DNA of 57,257 bases from Gemmatimonadales bacterium (GCA_024278175.1 JAJRTS010000102.1:1-57257); one strand, 5' to 3'. Shown: positions 35,901 through 45,339, counted from the first letter of the stretch. Notes: a model not told the origin generated them from the letters alone. Made by a program: numbers and translations.

Positions 35901-38900
35901 GCTCAGCGAGGGATTGTTGACCTTTTCGTAAAAGTTTTCGAAGCGGGTTCCCTCGCGTGGCAGGGGGATTTCCAGCAGGTACCAGTCGTCTTCGCCCAGA
36001 AAAGCGACATTCTTATCACGATTCCTACCCTGGCCGAAGACATAGGGTACATGGTCCTTAACCACGTTGCGGTCGTCGGCGGGGATAAACGTGCCGTCGG
36101 GCGGAATTATTTCCAGGCTTTTCAGGTCCAGCTTGATCCGGTACACTCTTTCCGTCCTGTCCAGCGCGTCATTTCTGTTCAGGTCCTCGGTGTCGAAATT
36201 ATCGCCGACCTGACCCTGGTTGTTGCCTTCGGTATTGTTAATCCGCCTGGAGTCAATAAACTGACCTTCAGCGGAGCGGTAGAAATCGTCGTTGCCGTCG
36301 TCGCCCTCCACGTTAGCACCGTCCTTGCCGGCCACGCCGTCGAGACCCGTGTCCTCGCCGATATCCAGGCGGCCGTCGTAGTTACGATCCTCGGTGTCGA
36401 GCTTGTTGACACCCACGAGCTGGCCGGTTACGTCGAAGCGCACCTGGTCCTCGTCGACCTGGCCGAAATCAATGATCAGCTTGCCCTGGTCGCGGCCGGT
36501 GGCGATATAGACCTGCAGCACTTCGCGCTGGTCCATGCCCAGCACGCCTGTCTGGCTGACCACCTGGACAAGTGAGCGCCAGCTCTGGCGCCGCTCGAAG
36601 ATGTTGTCGCCGTCAGGGTTAAACACCACGCTGATAACGTCCACCGGCAACTTGCGGTTCTGGTCGGACCGGCCCTCGATCTGCCCGTAAACGTCTTCCT
36701 CGTAGAAGGCATAAGCGGTGCGACTGATAAAATAGGGATCGAACCAGATCAGTTCGCCGGCCCGTTGCGGTTCGAACAGCTCGAAACTACCGTCGACGTT
36801 CTTGGGCACACTGCTCAGGTTCCAGCTCTGGTAGGCCATGCGCAGGCGCGGGTTCTCGATCTTGGCGGTTTCGAAATCCTCGATCAGCACACCGCCGCGC
36901 TTGTTGGGATTGGGGCTGGAGATGGCGACGCCGCCGACTATGTTGAAGCGGCTGGGCGTACGGCTCTCCAGGTTGGGCAGCCAGTTGAGCCACTCGGTCA
37001 CTTTTTCGCTTTCGAACTCGAACTTGCCGCCGAACTCACCGAGCAGACTGGCCTTCGGCTCGTCGCCAAGGCGCACGAAAGTGCGGTCCACACTCTCGAC
37101 GCTCTGGTAGAACAGTGTGCTGGTCAGGTAATTGCGCCGGTTGGGGTCGAAGCCGTATTCGTTGTGGAAACCGAACAGGCTGGTGCTGCCTGTCTTGAAC
37201 AGCGGTACTTCCTCGAATGCGACCTTGACCTCGCTGTTGGGCGGGATGTCCACACTGGGGTTAATCGTCAGCTGGCCGAACTGGTAGTCTATCGAGTAGT
37301 CGGCCCCCTTGCGCAGCAGGCGGTCGTTGATATAAATCCGCTCGCTGTTCACGACAATCTGCATCGCGCCCAGCGCGTAGGATCTGGCGGCGCCGCCCTC
37401 GGCCCTGCTATAACGCAGTACCATCTGGTATTTCTGGTACTCGAGCGTGTTGAGCCTGCTGGGGTCGTCCTCGGTATACATCCGCCGGTTACGCACGTTG
37501 AGGCTGACAGGCTTGTTCTCATCGTTGTAGGGCAGGTTGAACGGCTCCAGCGAGGGAAAGAATATCAGGCCGCGGTTGTTGTCGATATAGATCCGGTCGA
37601 TCTTGGTGTCGCCGTCGTTGTCCAGCCCTAATAATTCCAGGAAAGTCAGTCCGCCCTCGTCGTAACGCGCCGGGGTTTCGTTGGTGAAGATGTCTATATC
37701 GAACGAGGAGAGGCTGATCGCCCCGCCGCCGCCGAAAGTGTAGACGTTGCGCAGCATCCTGGACCAGGCCGGGTTCTGGTTGTTCATGTTCGAACCCTTG
37801 ACCATCATCATGTGCAGCGTGTCGTTCTCGATCCGGCCCACCGAGTCGCCGCCATCGGTCTGGTAGATCACGCCGATTCTTTCGTCGTCGTTGACATAGC
37901 TGAAGCTGATCACGATCCCGCACTCCTCGAGCATGTAATCCTTGTTCAGCTCCATTTCGTTGAACTTTCCCTTTTCGTCGTTGGGGTCGGGGTCGGCGGC
38001 GTAGCCAAGCGGGTCGGCCATGTAGTCGAGCACGTTGACATGGGCAATCCCGGGCCGGGCCTGGTAGAGCCCCTGGTTGTTGTTGCGTCCGTTGTTGTCG
38101 TCTTTGTAGACCTTGATGTTCCTCGGTCTGCCGCGCTCGTCAACCAGCGGTGCGCCGTTGCGGTCGAGGAACTTGATGTGTTTTACTTTGATCGCGCTGG
38201 TGTCGACCAGCAGGAAATGACGGTTGCGGCTGAAATTGACGTCCCAGAGGTGCAGGCTGTCGTTGGCCTCGGCCTCTCCGCTGATTGGGATCCGGATGTC
38301 CTTCTGGCTGCTCTCGCCCTCTTCCTGGCTGGCGATAAAAGTAGTGGTCAGCGCGCCCAGCCGGGTTTCGCCTTTGATGCCGAAGTTGCCGCGGGGGATA
38401 TTGGCCGCCACCAGCATCGAGGGCGGCAGGTTCAGGTTCACATCGCCCAGCTCCAGGCTTTGCAGGATTTCGTCTTTCTCGCCCTGGTAACGCACCTCGA
38501 TCCGGTTGCGGTTCTCGAACTGGTTCTGGCTGTTGTAGTCCACGAAAATGTGGATCTTGGTGCCGATCGTGCCCTCAATATTGATCTGCTGGCGCTGCTC
38601 CAGTTTGAGACGCGGAAACTTGCTCTGCTGGCGGAACAGGGACTGATCCTCGGGGATCTGGAAGGTGGTTGTGCCGCTGACCTCGGTTACGCTCTGACCG
38701 TGGATCACCAGGCTGCCCGTGCCCTCGCCGATAATCGAGGCCAGGCTCTTGGGCATGAAGTCCGGCAGGTTGATCTCTGGCATCAGCCCGCGCTCGGAAG
38801 CTATGCGCACTCCGGCACCCCCGGTCACGTACTCGCTGCTGACCGCATTGAACAGGCTGTCCTCGCGCTCGTCGGTGTTCTGCTTGAGGTAATCGAGCAC

Positions 38901-39239
38901 GGACCAGTATTCAACCTGCAGCACCAGTTCGCCGTTCTGGGTGGGCAGGGAAATCGTCTCCACAACGGAACCGGTCTCAATATCGTAGGTGACCTGGCTT
39001 TTGACGTTGGTTTTGATATTGAGCAGGGGCTTGTAGGGCTTGAAACCCATGTGGTTGTAGGTGCCGATGCCGGGGCCAATCGGGAACTTAAGCGCCAGTG
39101 AGTCGCCGGCCGCGGCTGCGGGAGCGCTCAGCCAGAACATTCCGGCAAAGAGTAACAGGCTCAACCGGAGTAAGCTCGAGATTGTATTTCTGTTACCGGA
39201 ACGGTGCAATTCATCTCCGGACAGCAGGGAAAACTGCAT
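32901..39239 (-). CDS. sprA: SprA, type IX secretion outer-membrane translocon
   Basis: About 2112 residues, close to the size of known SprA/Sov proteins (about 2400). A signal peptide (hydrophobic SLLRLSLLLFAGMFWLSAPAAAA) precedes the SprA N-terminal domains: YNHMGFKPYKPLL, LPDFMPKSLASIIGEGTGSL, the TTTFQIPEDQS segment and the LELGDVNLNLPPSM stretch. The rest is a very large beta-strand-rich pore domain of alternating aromatic strands, ending in aromatic residues (MKMSIQLDF). The start is uncertain: a GTG at 39317 is also open, and neither has a Shine-Dalgarno site. It forms the 36-strand pore in Bacteroidota. Confidence 0.93.
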   Translation of the reverse strand: MQFSLLSGDELHRSGNRNTISSLLRLSLLLFAGMFWLSAPAAAAGDSLALKFPIGPGIGTYNHMGFKPYKPLLNIKTNVKSQVTYDIETGSVVETISLPTQNGELVLQVEYWSVLDYLKQNTDEREDSLFNAVSSEYVTGGAGVRIASERGLMPEINLPDFMPKSLASIIGEGTGSLVIHGQSVTEVSGTTTFQIPEDQSLFRQQSKFPRLKLEQRQQINIEGTIGTKIHIFVDYNSQNQFENRNRIEVRYQGEKDEILQSLELGDVNLNLPPSMLVAANIPRGNFGIKGETRLGALTTTFIASQEEGESSQKDIRIPISGEAEANDSLHLWDVNFSRNRHFLLVDTSAIKVKHIKFLDRNGAPLVDERGRPRNIKVYKDDNNGRNNNQGLYQARPGIAHVNVLDYMADPLGYAADPDPNDEKGKFNEMELNKDYMLEECGIVISFSYVNDDERIGVIYQTDGGDSVGRIENDTLHMMMVKGSNMNNQNPAWSRMLRNVYTFGGGGAISLSSFDIDIFTNETPARYDEGGLTFLELLGLDNDGDTKIDRIYIDNNRGLIFFPSLEPFNLPYNDENKPVSLNVRNRRMYTEDDPSRLNTLEYQKYQMVLRYSRAEGGAARSYALGAMQIVVNSERIYINDRLLRKGADYSIDYQFGQLTINPSVDIPPNSEVKVAFEEVPLFKTGSTSLFGFHNEYGFDPNRRNYLTSTLFYQSVESVDRTFVRLGDEPKASLLGEFGGKFEFESEKVTEWLNWLPNLESRTPSRFNIVGGVAISSPNPNKRGGVLIEDFETAKIENPRLRMAYQSWNLSSVPKNVDGSFELFEPQRAGELIWFDPYFISRTAYAFYEEDVYGQIEGRSDQNRKLPVDVISVVFNPDGDNIFERRQSWRSLVQVVSQTGVLGMDQREVLQVYIATGRDQGKLIIDFGQVDEDQVRFDVTGQLVGVNKLDTEDRNYDGRLDIGEDTGLDGVAGKDGANVEGDDGNDDFYRSAEGQFIDSRRINNTEGNNQGQVGDNFDTEDLNRNDALDRTERVYRIKLDLKSLEIIPPDGTFIPADDRNVVKDHVPYVFGQGRNRDKNVAFLGEDDWYLLEIPLPREGTRFENFYEKVNNPSLSKILHVRLTFYDFEKADTVNFANISFVGNRFKRSDEGVVPRMAETFVDTVLSDTLWPGDDSTLPAQVRSQLSDVGYHGNVELVSVNTILNNEYYPPPSISATLNKFNRSGRPEDFTAQEAAVALNFNDLQRGYEGWALKAENNQQSYLDYASMSFYVNGRQGPHDPKPTFFIRLGTDRDNYYEYSMPVDTGWTAVTVPFDGFLSLKDSLQSALSLSQIQKFTLDIKRGPYRIKGNPSLTKISIMALGVANESSDVPVSGTVWVNDVLLTDVIRELGLNSKFQVEALLSDLGRFNFSVGARDNKFRNLNENIPTKSQFNYTIGATINMDRLTPESWGIRLPVTIRKTYRRSLPRFHPGSQDVTIRLPQGREQNKTETSSKSFSVSYTKSRGSTLLSRILFNNLNGMMSYTSTRNIAPKSMSAAINTSGRLRYRATLPREADAPVLPGKIFGFLEKVPLPYFLKYNTLTKGIAEARLRYLPNDIELSSSLVYRENKRFDQISRNFRLDSLFTIENSVDVNYRPFQMGQLSYDLKVIRNLKETFRGSKLLGFDYGNEIKRDQNVQIQLAPKAVPWLVPQYRYTAKYGNDHSPQYVNSFPDGTNYRKFDTRQQQQLSVRLSLAQFRQSVAGIKFRDPNRKRESKEDDKKGSSGAAYRRRGGKRSGQGEEGRGFISKYLFNPFNYVVDSFDPFMFQANSQSDDKWERMSANPGFKYQLGLQDLSAAERIRVMVEGDSTVVDTAEFTSLRWNFNRVYQGGLRLFNTRLNFSYLETGSNNHTLNGYKTIRSSGPEISFDYSNIWLPYFVRGTVNQLSFASGFQLRKGFQGNSVKIVEDNPLGIDSENREEQWNPKYRISANLGRTGGVRTRYQSTSSVKTDILSDQGRRQVQESNDDSFNLQYSFSAPNGINVPFLKRFKFKSNVRTSIDLRRRISRNYTEVLGDKGNVTEILINRDTENITITPTLGYDFSQVIGNLSASYNSHKDRKSGTTRITITMKMSIQLDF

Positions 39240-39459
39240 ATAATTATTTATCAGTGGAACCTTGTGCAGGGGGGTATGACGAAAAGGTGCAGCAACAACG
39301 AACCGTGGATTTCCCACAACGGTCGTTTCACCCGGTAGCCAGCCGGGTGCGCCCGGTCAACCTCTCCCCCATGATAATCCGCTTTTTCAGCCGCTCAAAT
39401 GCGCCGCAGGGCTTCGCAAGAAACTCAATTCCCAGGAAACCAGGTTTGGGCGCAAACAC

Positions 39460-39488
39460 TTGATCTAAAAAGACAGGGGACGTATAAT
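39460..39488 (+). promoter_or_regulatory. Promoter for lptF-lptG with a long leader
   Basis: TTGATC (39460-39465) lies exactly 17 bases before a perfect TATAAT (39483-39488) on the plus strand. Transcription would start near 39495, leaving about 325 bases of leader before the lptF ATG. The spacer from 39240 to 39821 holds no clear gene; an open frame from 39564 joins lptF without a stop but looks non-coding. Confidence 0.62.
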
Positions 39489-39821
39489 TGCCGTGGCCGT
39501 TGCAAGCCAACTGGTTTAAAGCCAATCGATTTCAAACAGTAATAGTAATAATAGCAGCCGGTTTTGCAAAGCTTTTTCTCTACTCCATGCACCGTTGCGG
39601 CGGCTCTTGCCGGGCCACCGGGGACGAGCCTGATTCTCTGGGCGGCGGTGTCGGTGTTGGGGGGGGGCGGAGCAACCGGACAGTGTTACCCAAGAGCAAC
39701 GCTGCCCGGGGTGCGGAATGAACGAACCGGATCCGTTTTGTCAGCCGCCGCCGGTCAGCGCGGGCCCGCGGTTATCCCCGGCAGCCAGTTCCGCCGGCAA
39801 ATATCAGCTCGGCCGGACCAA

Positions 39822-41327
39822 ATGAAAACTCTCCACAGTTACATCCTCCGTGAACTGGCCGGACCGTTCCTGGTGTCGCTGACGCTCCTGACGTTCATCC
39901 TTTTTATGCGGCATTTTGTCTTTTTGTTCCCAAAAATAGCCGGCAAAAACCTGGGCTGGCAGATTTTGAGCGAAATTATCGTGCTCGCCCTGCCGTTTAT
40001 TATCGCTCTGGTGCTGCCGATGGCGGTGCTGGTGGCGGTGATAATGGCTTTCGGACGCTTGAGCGCCGACAACGAAATCACCGCTCTGAAAGCCCTGGGC
40101 CTGCCTGCCCACCGGCTGATGCTTTCGCCGATGGCCGCGGCGGTCGTGTTGATGACCGGGGCGATCTGGTTCAACGATCAGGTGCTGCCCGAAACCAACC
40201 ATCGTTACAAAAGCCTGCTGATGGATATCGCTTATATCAAGCCCACCGTCCAGCTTCGCGAGGGCGTGATCATGGACGTCTTTCCAGGCATGAGCCTGCT
40301 GGTCAACCGGATTGAGGAGGCGGACGGTTCCTCGAAACTCAACCTGACCGCCCCGGCCGCCCCCGTGGGCCCCGACAGCCTCAAGCCCGCCGACCTGTTC
40401 GGGATCGTGATCACCCAGACTACCGACAAGGGTACCCGCCGCACGATAGTGGCCGACAGCGGCATGATCCAGACCGCGCCCAACCGTACCGATGCCGTGC
40501 TGACTCTCTACAGTGGCGAAATCCAGGAAGTAGAGCCTCAGCGGGGCGAGCAGTTCCAGCGGCTCTTTTTCGACCGTCACCGGATCAGGCTGGCCGATGT
40601 GGCCGGAGTGTTCGAGCGTGGACGAAGCCGCCGCTACCGTAGCGACCGTGAACTGACCATGCAAATGCTCCAGGAGCGTATCGCCCGGCGGATGGTGAAT
40701 CTGGACAGCCTGGCCCGCGCCGCGGCCGCGCTGGCCGATTCCATCCCCAAAGGCGATTCGGCGCTGGTGGCCATGGAGAACCTGTTCGGTAAAATTGCGC
40801 CTCCTCCGGCGGAGGGAGCGGCCCCCGCGCCTTATCTTCGTCCGGACCCCGGCGGCGGGGACAGGCGGCGAATCAATATGGACAACCCGCGCGCAAGGCT
40901 GATCTCCGTGCTGCGTGAGGCGAGCTATGTCAAGCGCACTATTTCCAGCCTGCAGGTGGAGTGGTGGAAAAAAATCGCGATCCCGTTCGCCTCTGCAATA
41001 TTCGTACTGTTGGGCGTGCCGCTGGGCATTCTCAGCCGTAAAGGCGGGGCAGGCGTGTCGCTTGCGATCAGCATGAGCGTATTTCTGGTCTACTGGGTGC
41101 TGCTGACCACCGGCGAGACCCTTGCCGACCGTCACCTGCTCAGTCCATTCTGGAGCATGTGGACGCCCAACGCGCTGTTTCTGGCCGTGGGGATCTGGCT
41201 GCTGGTGGTGCAGGTGCGCGGACGGCGCTCACTGGCGCCGCTTACCGGTGGACTCGGTTTGCGCTCGTTGCTCAAAATGGCCGGGTTCGGCGGGGGGCGG
41301 GCGGATGACGGAGGGCGGGCGCGATGA
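39822..41327 (+). CDS. lptF: LptF-like LPS export permease
   Basis: A 501-residue YjgP/YjgQ family protein. Membrane helices occupy about residues 14-36, 50-85 and 97-118, then a large periplasmic beta-jellyroll part of about 250 residues, then three C-terminal helices (PFASAIFVLLGVPLGIL onward). It pairs with LptG in the LptB2FG transporter that lifts LPS from the inner membrane. The start is chosen at MKTLHSYILRELAG, the usual family N-terminus; upstream in-frame codons do not look real. It overlaps lptG by four bases. Confidence 0.9.
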   Translation: MKTLHSYILRELAGPFLVSLTLLTFILFMRHFVFLFPKIAGKNLGWQILSEIIVLALPFIIALVLPMAVLVAVIMAFGRLSADNEITALKALGLPAHRLMLSPMAAAVVLMTGAIWFNDQVLPETNHRYKSLLMDIAYIKPTVQLREGVIMDVFPGMSLLVNRIEEADGSSKLNLTAPAAPVGPDSLKPADLFGIVITQTTDKGTRRTIVADSGMIQTAPNRTDAVLTLYSGEIQEVEPQRGEQFQRLFFDRHRIRLADVAGVFERGRSRRYRSDRELTMQMLQERIARRMVNLDSLARAAAALADSIPKGDSALVAMENLFGKIAPPPAEGAAPAPYLRPDPGGGDRRRINMDNPRARLISVLREASYVKRTISSLQVEWWKKIAIPFASAIFVLLGVPLGILSRKGGAGVSLAISMSVFLVYWVLLTTGETLADRHLLSPFWSMWTPNALFLAVGIWLLVVQVRGRRSLAPLTGGLGLRSLLKMAGFGGGRADDGGRAR

Positions 41328-42427
41328 TTCCCAGGCTGCTGGACCGCTATATCATCCGGGAGTTCGTGTTGATTTTCATGATCGCGATGGCCGGGTTCCT
41401 GTTCGTCTGCCTGGTGGGGGACGTTTCCGAGCGGCTCAACGATTTTGTCGATGCCAACGCGCCGCTGAAACTGATCCTGCTCTTCTATGTCAATCAGCTA
41501 CCCTATTACCTGATTTTCGTCCTGCCGGCCAGTTCGCTGATCGCCACCCTGTTCACCCTGGGCCAGTTCAGCAAGCACAACGAGCTGACCGCCATGCTGG
41601 CCAGCGGGGTCAGCCTGGGGCGGGCGTTCCTGCCGATAATGGTTTTTATGCTCGCTGTGTCGGCGGCCGCCTTTGTGGTCAATGAAACGGTGGTCCCGGA
41701 GGCCAACCGCAACAAGGAAGAAATACGCGACTACCAGATCATCGGCCGCGCCCGCCCGTCCCCGAGTGTCCGCCGCGGTGTGGATTACCAGGGCGAGAGT
41801 GGCCGTCGCTGGGTGGCCGCCATGTTCCGTCTGGAGGCCGGTGCGTTCGACAAGGTGCGGCTGATCGGGTTCGCCCGTTCGCCCGGGAAGCTGCGAATCG
41901 CCTACCGGATCGACGCGGCGAGCGCCCACTACATCAGCGCTGGCCACTGGCGGTTCAACAACGGCACGGTGCGCTATTTTTACGGCGACGGCAGGCGGGA
42001 GGTGGCGGTCAGGTTCGAGCAGATGGTGCTGGCCGGTCTGGACGAGCGCCCGGCGGATTTCGTGGTTGAATCGCGCGATCCCCAGCAGATGACTTTCGCC
42101 GCACTTCGCGAGGAAATCCGCCGCCTGCGCCGCAACGGCATTCGCACCGCCCGCGCCGAGACCGAGTTGTGGTTCAAGACCTCGCTGCCCGCGGCCAATT
42201 TCATTATCGTCCTGTTCGGCGCGCCGCTGGCGGTAACCCGTCGCAGGATGGGCCCCGGAGTGGGGATCGCCCTGGGCGTGGTGGTCTATATGCTGTTCAT
42301 GGGCAGCTACTATATTTTCCGCAGCATGGGCTACAACGAGGTGATCTCGCCCCAGGCGGCCGCCTGGAGCGGCAATGTCCTGTTCGCCGTGGCCGGTGTG
42401 GCCACGTTTTTGAAAGTGCGCAAATAG
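41324..42427 (+). CDS. lptG: LptG-like LPS export permease
   Basis: A 367-residue YjgP/YjgQ family protein starting MIPRLLDRYIIREFV, with helices at about residues 18-38, 50-75 and 100-125, a shorter periplasmic jellyroll, and three terminal helices (FGAPLAVTRRRMGPGVGIALG). The start codon overlaps the lptF stop (ATGA), so the two subunits are produced together. The lptB ATPase and lptA/lptC genes are not in the window. Confidence 0.9.
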   Translation: MIPRLLDRYIIREFVLIFMIAMAGFLFVCLVGDVSERLNDFVDANAPLKLILLFYVNQLPYYLIFVLPASSLIATLFTLGQFSKHNELTAMLASGVSLGRAFLPIMVFMLAVSAAAFVVNETVVPEANRNKEEIRDYQIIGRARPSPSVRRGVDYQGESGRRWVAAMFRLEAGAFDKVRLIGFARSPGKLRIAYRIDAASAHYISAGHWRFNNGTVRYFYGDGRREVAVRFEQMVLAGLDERPADFVVESRDPQQMTFAALREEIRRLRRNGIRTARAETELWFKTSLPAANFIIVLFGAPLAVTRRRMGPGVGIALGVVVYMLFMGSYYIFRSMGYNEVISPQAAAWSGNVLFAVAGVATFLKVRK

Positions 42428-42455
42428 CGCGGTTTACGCAAAGGTAACCTTGCAA

Positions 42456-44585
42456 ATGGCCGAGACGGAGCTGAATAAATATGGAGTCGCCCCCGGCCAC
42501 CCCCTGCCCCTGGGCGTGCGCCTTACCTCCGACGGTGTGCGTCTGAGTGTGTTCAGCCGCAACGCCACCGCGGTCAACCTCCTGCTCTACGCCACTCCCG
42601 AAGACCGTGAACCCTCGCGGGAGGTGGCGCTCGATCCGGTGGTTAACCGCACCGGCGATATCTGGCACGTGAAACTCACCGGCGCAGCAGCGGGATTGCT
42701 CTTCAACTGGCGGGCCGATGGTCCGTGGGAACCGGGTAGCGGCCACAGGTTCAACGGCAGGGTGGCGCTGATGGACCCCTGTGCCCAGGCGGTGGCGGGA
42801 GAATACCACTGGGAAATCGGTCAGAGCCTGAACGGCTCGCGGTTGGGGCTACCTGCCGATATGTTGCCGCCCAAGTGCCTGGTGGTGGACAACTCGTTCG
42901 ACTGGGGCAGGGACCGCCGTCCGCAAACGGCTCTCGAGGACAGCGTGATCTACGAGATGCACGTGCGCGGGTTCACCCGTCACGAGTCGAGTGGCGTGGA
43001 TGCGCCGGGGACGTTCCTGGGTGTGGTGGAGAAAATCGATTACCTCCGGAGCCTGGGAATCACCGCGGTGGAGCTGTTGCCGGTCCACGAGTTCAACGAG
43101 CGCGAGTTGCTCCGTCGCAATCCGCTTAGCGGCGAAAAACTGAAAAACTACTGGGGTTACAGCACGGTGCTGTTTTACGCTCCGAACAAAGGATACGCGG
43201 TGGGCGAGGAGCGCTCCGGGGCGGCGGTGCGCGAGTTCAAGACGATGGTCAGGGCGCTGCACGAGGCCGGGATCGAGGTGATTCTGGACGTGGTGTTCAA
43301 CCACAGTGCCGAGGGTGATCAGACCGGCCCGACGCTTAATTTCCGCGGGCTGGATAACTCGATCTACTACATCCTGGACGAAACCGACCGTTCCCGCTAT
43401 AAAAATTTCTCCGGCTGCGGCAATACGCTTAACTGCAACCATCCCGTGGTGCGCGGGTTTATCCGTAACTGCCTGCGTTACTGGGTGGTGGAGATGCATG
43501 TCGACGGGTTCCGTTTCGACCTGGCCAGTATCCTGGGACGCGACAGCCGGGGAGAAATGCTGGTCAACCCGCCGCTGCTGGAGTCGATAGCCGAGGACCC
43601 GATCCTGCGCCACGTGAAGATTATCGCCGAGGCCTGGGACGCGGCCGGAGCCTACCAGGTGGGCAGTTTCCCGGGAAAACGCTGGAGCGAGTGGAACGGC
43701 CGTTTCCGCGACGACGTGCGTCTGTTCTGGCGTGGAGCACGTTATGGCCGCAACGGCCTGGCCTCGCGGATCACCGGCTCCAGTGACATCTACACCTCCA
43801 GCGGCAAGCTGCCCCGCAACTCGATCAACTTCCTGACCAGCCACGACGGGTTTACGCTCAACGACCTGGTCAGCTACAGCCGCAAGCACAACGAGGCCAA
43901 CGGCGAGGATAACCGCGACGGTGACAACCACAACCTGAGCATGAATTTCGGGGTGGAGGGCCCCTCGGATGACCCGCAAGTGGACCGGCTTCGCGTGCGC
44001 CAGTTGAAAAGCATGCTCACCACCCTGCTGCTGAGCCAGGGCGTGCCGATGCTGCTGGCCGGCGACGAGTTCCGCCGCAGCCAGCGCGGCAACAACAACG
44101 CTTACTGCCAGGACAACGAAATCTCCTGGCTGGACTGGGACCTGGCCGGGAGCAATAATTACCTGGTGGAGTTCACCCGCCGCCTGATCGCTCTGCGCAA
44201 GGCCCACCCCGTGTTTCGCCGCAGCTCCTTCTTCACGGGTACGGACCGCGACGGCGATGGGCGGGCGGATATCGAGTGGTACGAAGCCGCCGGAGGCCCT
44301 GTGCGCTGGAGTGTCAGCCGTCCCTGCCTGGCCTGCCGCCTGGATGGAAGCGCCGCCGAGACCGGGGCCGGCCGCGATGACCGGGATTTTTACCTGATGT
44401 TCAACTCGGGACGGCGCTCGCATCTGTTTCATTTGCCGGAGCCGGGGGATGGGCGGAGCTGGAGGCCGGTGCTCGATACCGCCGCTGAAAAAGGGTTACC
44501 CGAGCTGCATGAAAGCGAACCTCTGGCGGATCAGGGGTTATATGATCTTAAAGGACATGCCTGCGCCGTGCTTGCCGCGTATTAG
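42456..44585 (+). CDS. glgX: Glycogen-debranching enzyme GlgX type
   Basis: About 709 residues. An N-terminal CBM48-like domain (about residues 10-110) precedes a GH13 barrel. Visible catalytic motifs are VVFNHSAEG (region I), DGFRFDLAS with the nucleophile Asp, IIAEAWDAAG with the acid/base Glu and LTSHDGFTLND with the third acidic residue. GlgX cuts alpha-1,6 branches of glycogen after phosphorylase trimming. The AAGGT box at 42441-42445 supports this ATG, with a TTG six bases upstream also possible. It follows lptG by 28 bases. Confidence 0.93.
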   Translation: MAETELNKYGVAPGHPLPLGVRLTSDGVRLSVFSRNATAVNLLLYATPEDREPSREVALDPVVNRTGDIWHVKLTGAAAGLLFNWRADGPWEPGSGHRFNGRVALMDPCAQAVAGEYHWEIGQSLNGSRLGLPADMLPPKCLVVDNSFDWGRDRRPQTALEDSVIYEMHVRGFTRHESSGVDAPGTFLGVVEKIDYLRSLGITAVELLPVHEFNERELLRRNPLSGEKLKNYWGYSTVLFYAPNKGYAVGEERSGAAVREFKTMVRALHEAGIEVILDVVFNHSAEGDQTGPTLNFRGLDNSIYYILDETDRSRYKNFSGCGNTLNCNHPVVRGFIRNCLRYWVVEMHVDGFRFDLASILGRDSRGEMLVNPPLLESIAEDPILRHVKIIAEAWDAAGAYQVGSFPGKRWSEWNGRFRDDVRLFWRGARYGRNGLASRITGSSDIYTSSGKLPRNSINFLTSHDGFTLNDLVSYSRKHNEANGEDNRDGDNHNLSMNFGVEGPSDDPQVDRLRVRQLKSMLTTLLLSQGVPMLLAGDEFRRSQRGNNNAYCQDNEISWLDWDLAGSNNYLVEFTRRLIALRKAHPVFRRSSFFTGTDRDGDGRADIEWYEAAGGPVRWSVSRPCLACRLDGSAAETGAGRDDRDFYLMFNSGRRSHLFHLPEPGDGRSWRPVLDTAAEKGLPELHESEPLADQGLYDLKGHACAVLAAY

Positions 44586-44640
44586 CCCTTGTGGGTAAAT
44601 TGTCCTCTACGCAGTTTTACAGCTTTTCAGGAGGTTAAAC

Positions 44641-45321
44641 ATGGTGGCGGGACGCCCCGGTGAGTGCGTACGACAGATGGGCCTGGCGATGATGGCGATA
44701 ACGGTGGCCCTGGCGGCGGTGGTATTGGTGGCCGGTTGCGGCGACGACTCCGGGCCCACGGGCGCGGCGGCCATGACATACTCTGATACGCTTTCAAGCA
44801 CATTCTCGGTTGATTTCGGCCCGAAAATCGAAGTGCGAAATTTTGTGGGCTCGGTTACGGTGCGTCCCAGCGGTACGGGTCTGGTGGAAGTGGAAGCGCG
44901 GAAGTGGGCCGCCGGTAAACAGGATCTGGACAAGGTGACAGTGACGATGAACAAGGTCCCCGGCGGCGTGGTTATCGAGGCGAAAAACCCTGTAAACGTG
45001 CAGAACGTCCAGGTCGATTTCGTAATCAACGCACCGGAGATAGCTATCTGGGACATTAGCCTGGGGATAGGCAATATCGACTACAGGGGCCGTCCCAAGG
45101 GTGCTTGCGGGTTCTCGACCGGTAGAGGCGAGGTCAGTCTCAAGCTGCCGCAGAACATGAACGCGCTGCTGAACCTTTCCACCGGTGTAGGTACGATCAG
45201 CCTGGGGTTCCCGCTCGACGGGCAGGTGACAAGCAACAGCGCGATGGGTACTATCGGCAACGGCTCCGAGGCGGAGATCGCCGCCAGCTCCAATGCCGGC
45301 AACGTGATAGTGGGGCCGTAG
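44641..45321 (+). CDS. DUF4097-like beta-solenoid lipoprotein
   Basis: A 226-residue exported lipoprotein: hydrophobic segment then the lipobox LVAGC near residue 33. The mature part is beta-rich with alternating short strands (IEVRNFVGSVTVRPS, ISLGIGNIDYRG, LSTGVGTISLGFPL, SAMGTIGNG) of the kind found in DUF4097 adhesin-like proteins. No enzyme motif. AGGAGG (44629-44634) stands six bases before the ATG. The stop codon TAG lies inside a GTAGGGGC-type repeat, which may have set the end of the gene. Confidence 0.75.
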   Translation: MVAGRPGECVRQMGLAMMAITVALAAVVLVAGCGDDSGPTGAAAMTYSDTLSSTFSVDFGPKIEVRNFVGSVTVRPSGTGLVEVEARKWAAGKQDLDKVTVTMNKVPGGVVIEAKNPVNVQNVQVDFVINAPEIAIWDISLGIGNIDYRGRPKGACGFSTGRGEVSLKLPQNMNALLNLSTGVGTISLGFPLDGQVTSNSAMGTIGNGSEAEIAASSNAGNVIVGP

Positions 45322-45329
45322 GGGCGAAC
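45317..45329 (+). repeat. CGTAGGGGCGAAC interspersed repeat
   Basis: The reverse form of the word at 22719-22732. It covers the stop codon (TAG, 45319-45321) of the DUF4097-like gene and fills the 18-base gap between that gene and the convergent nitrilase gene. Confidence 0.5.
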
Positions 45330-45339
45330 AGATCGTGGA

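Noticed and set aside
39564-39821. N-terminal extension of LptF
   Set aside because: The extra 86 codons are Gly/Ala/Arg-rich with no signal peptide or homology expected of the family; the usual N-terminus begins at 39822.
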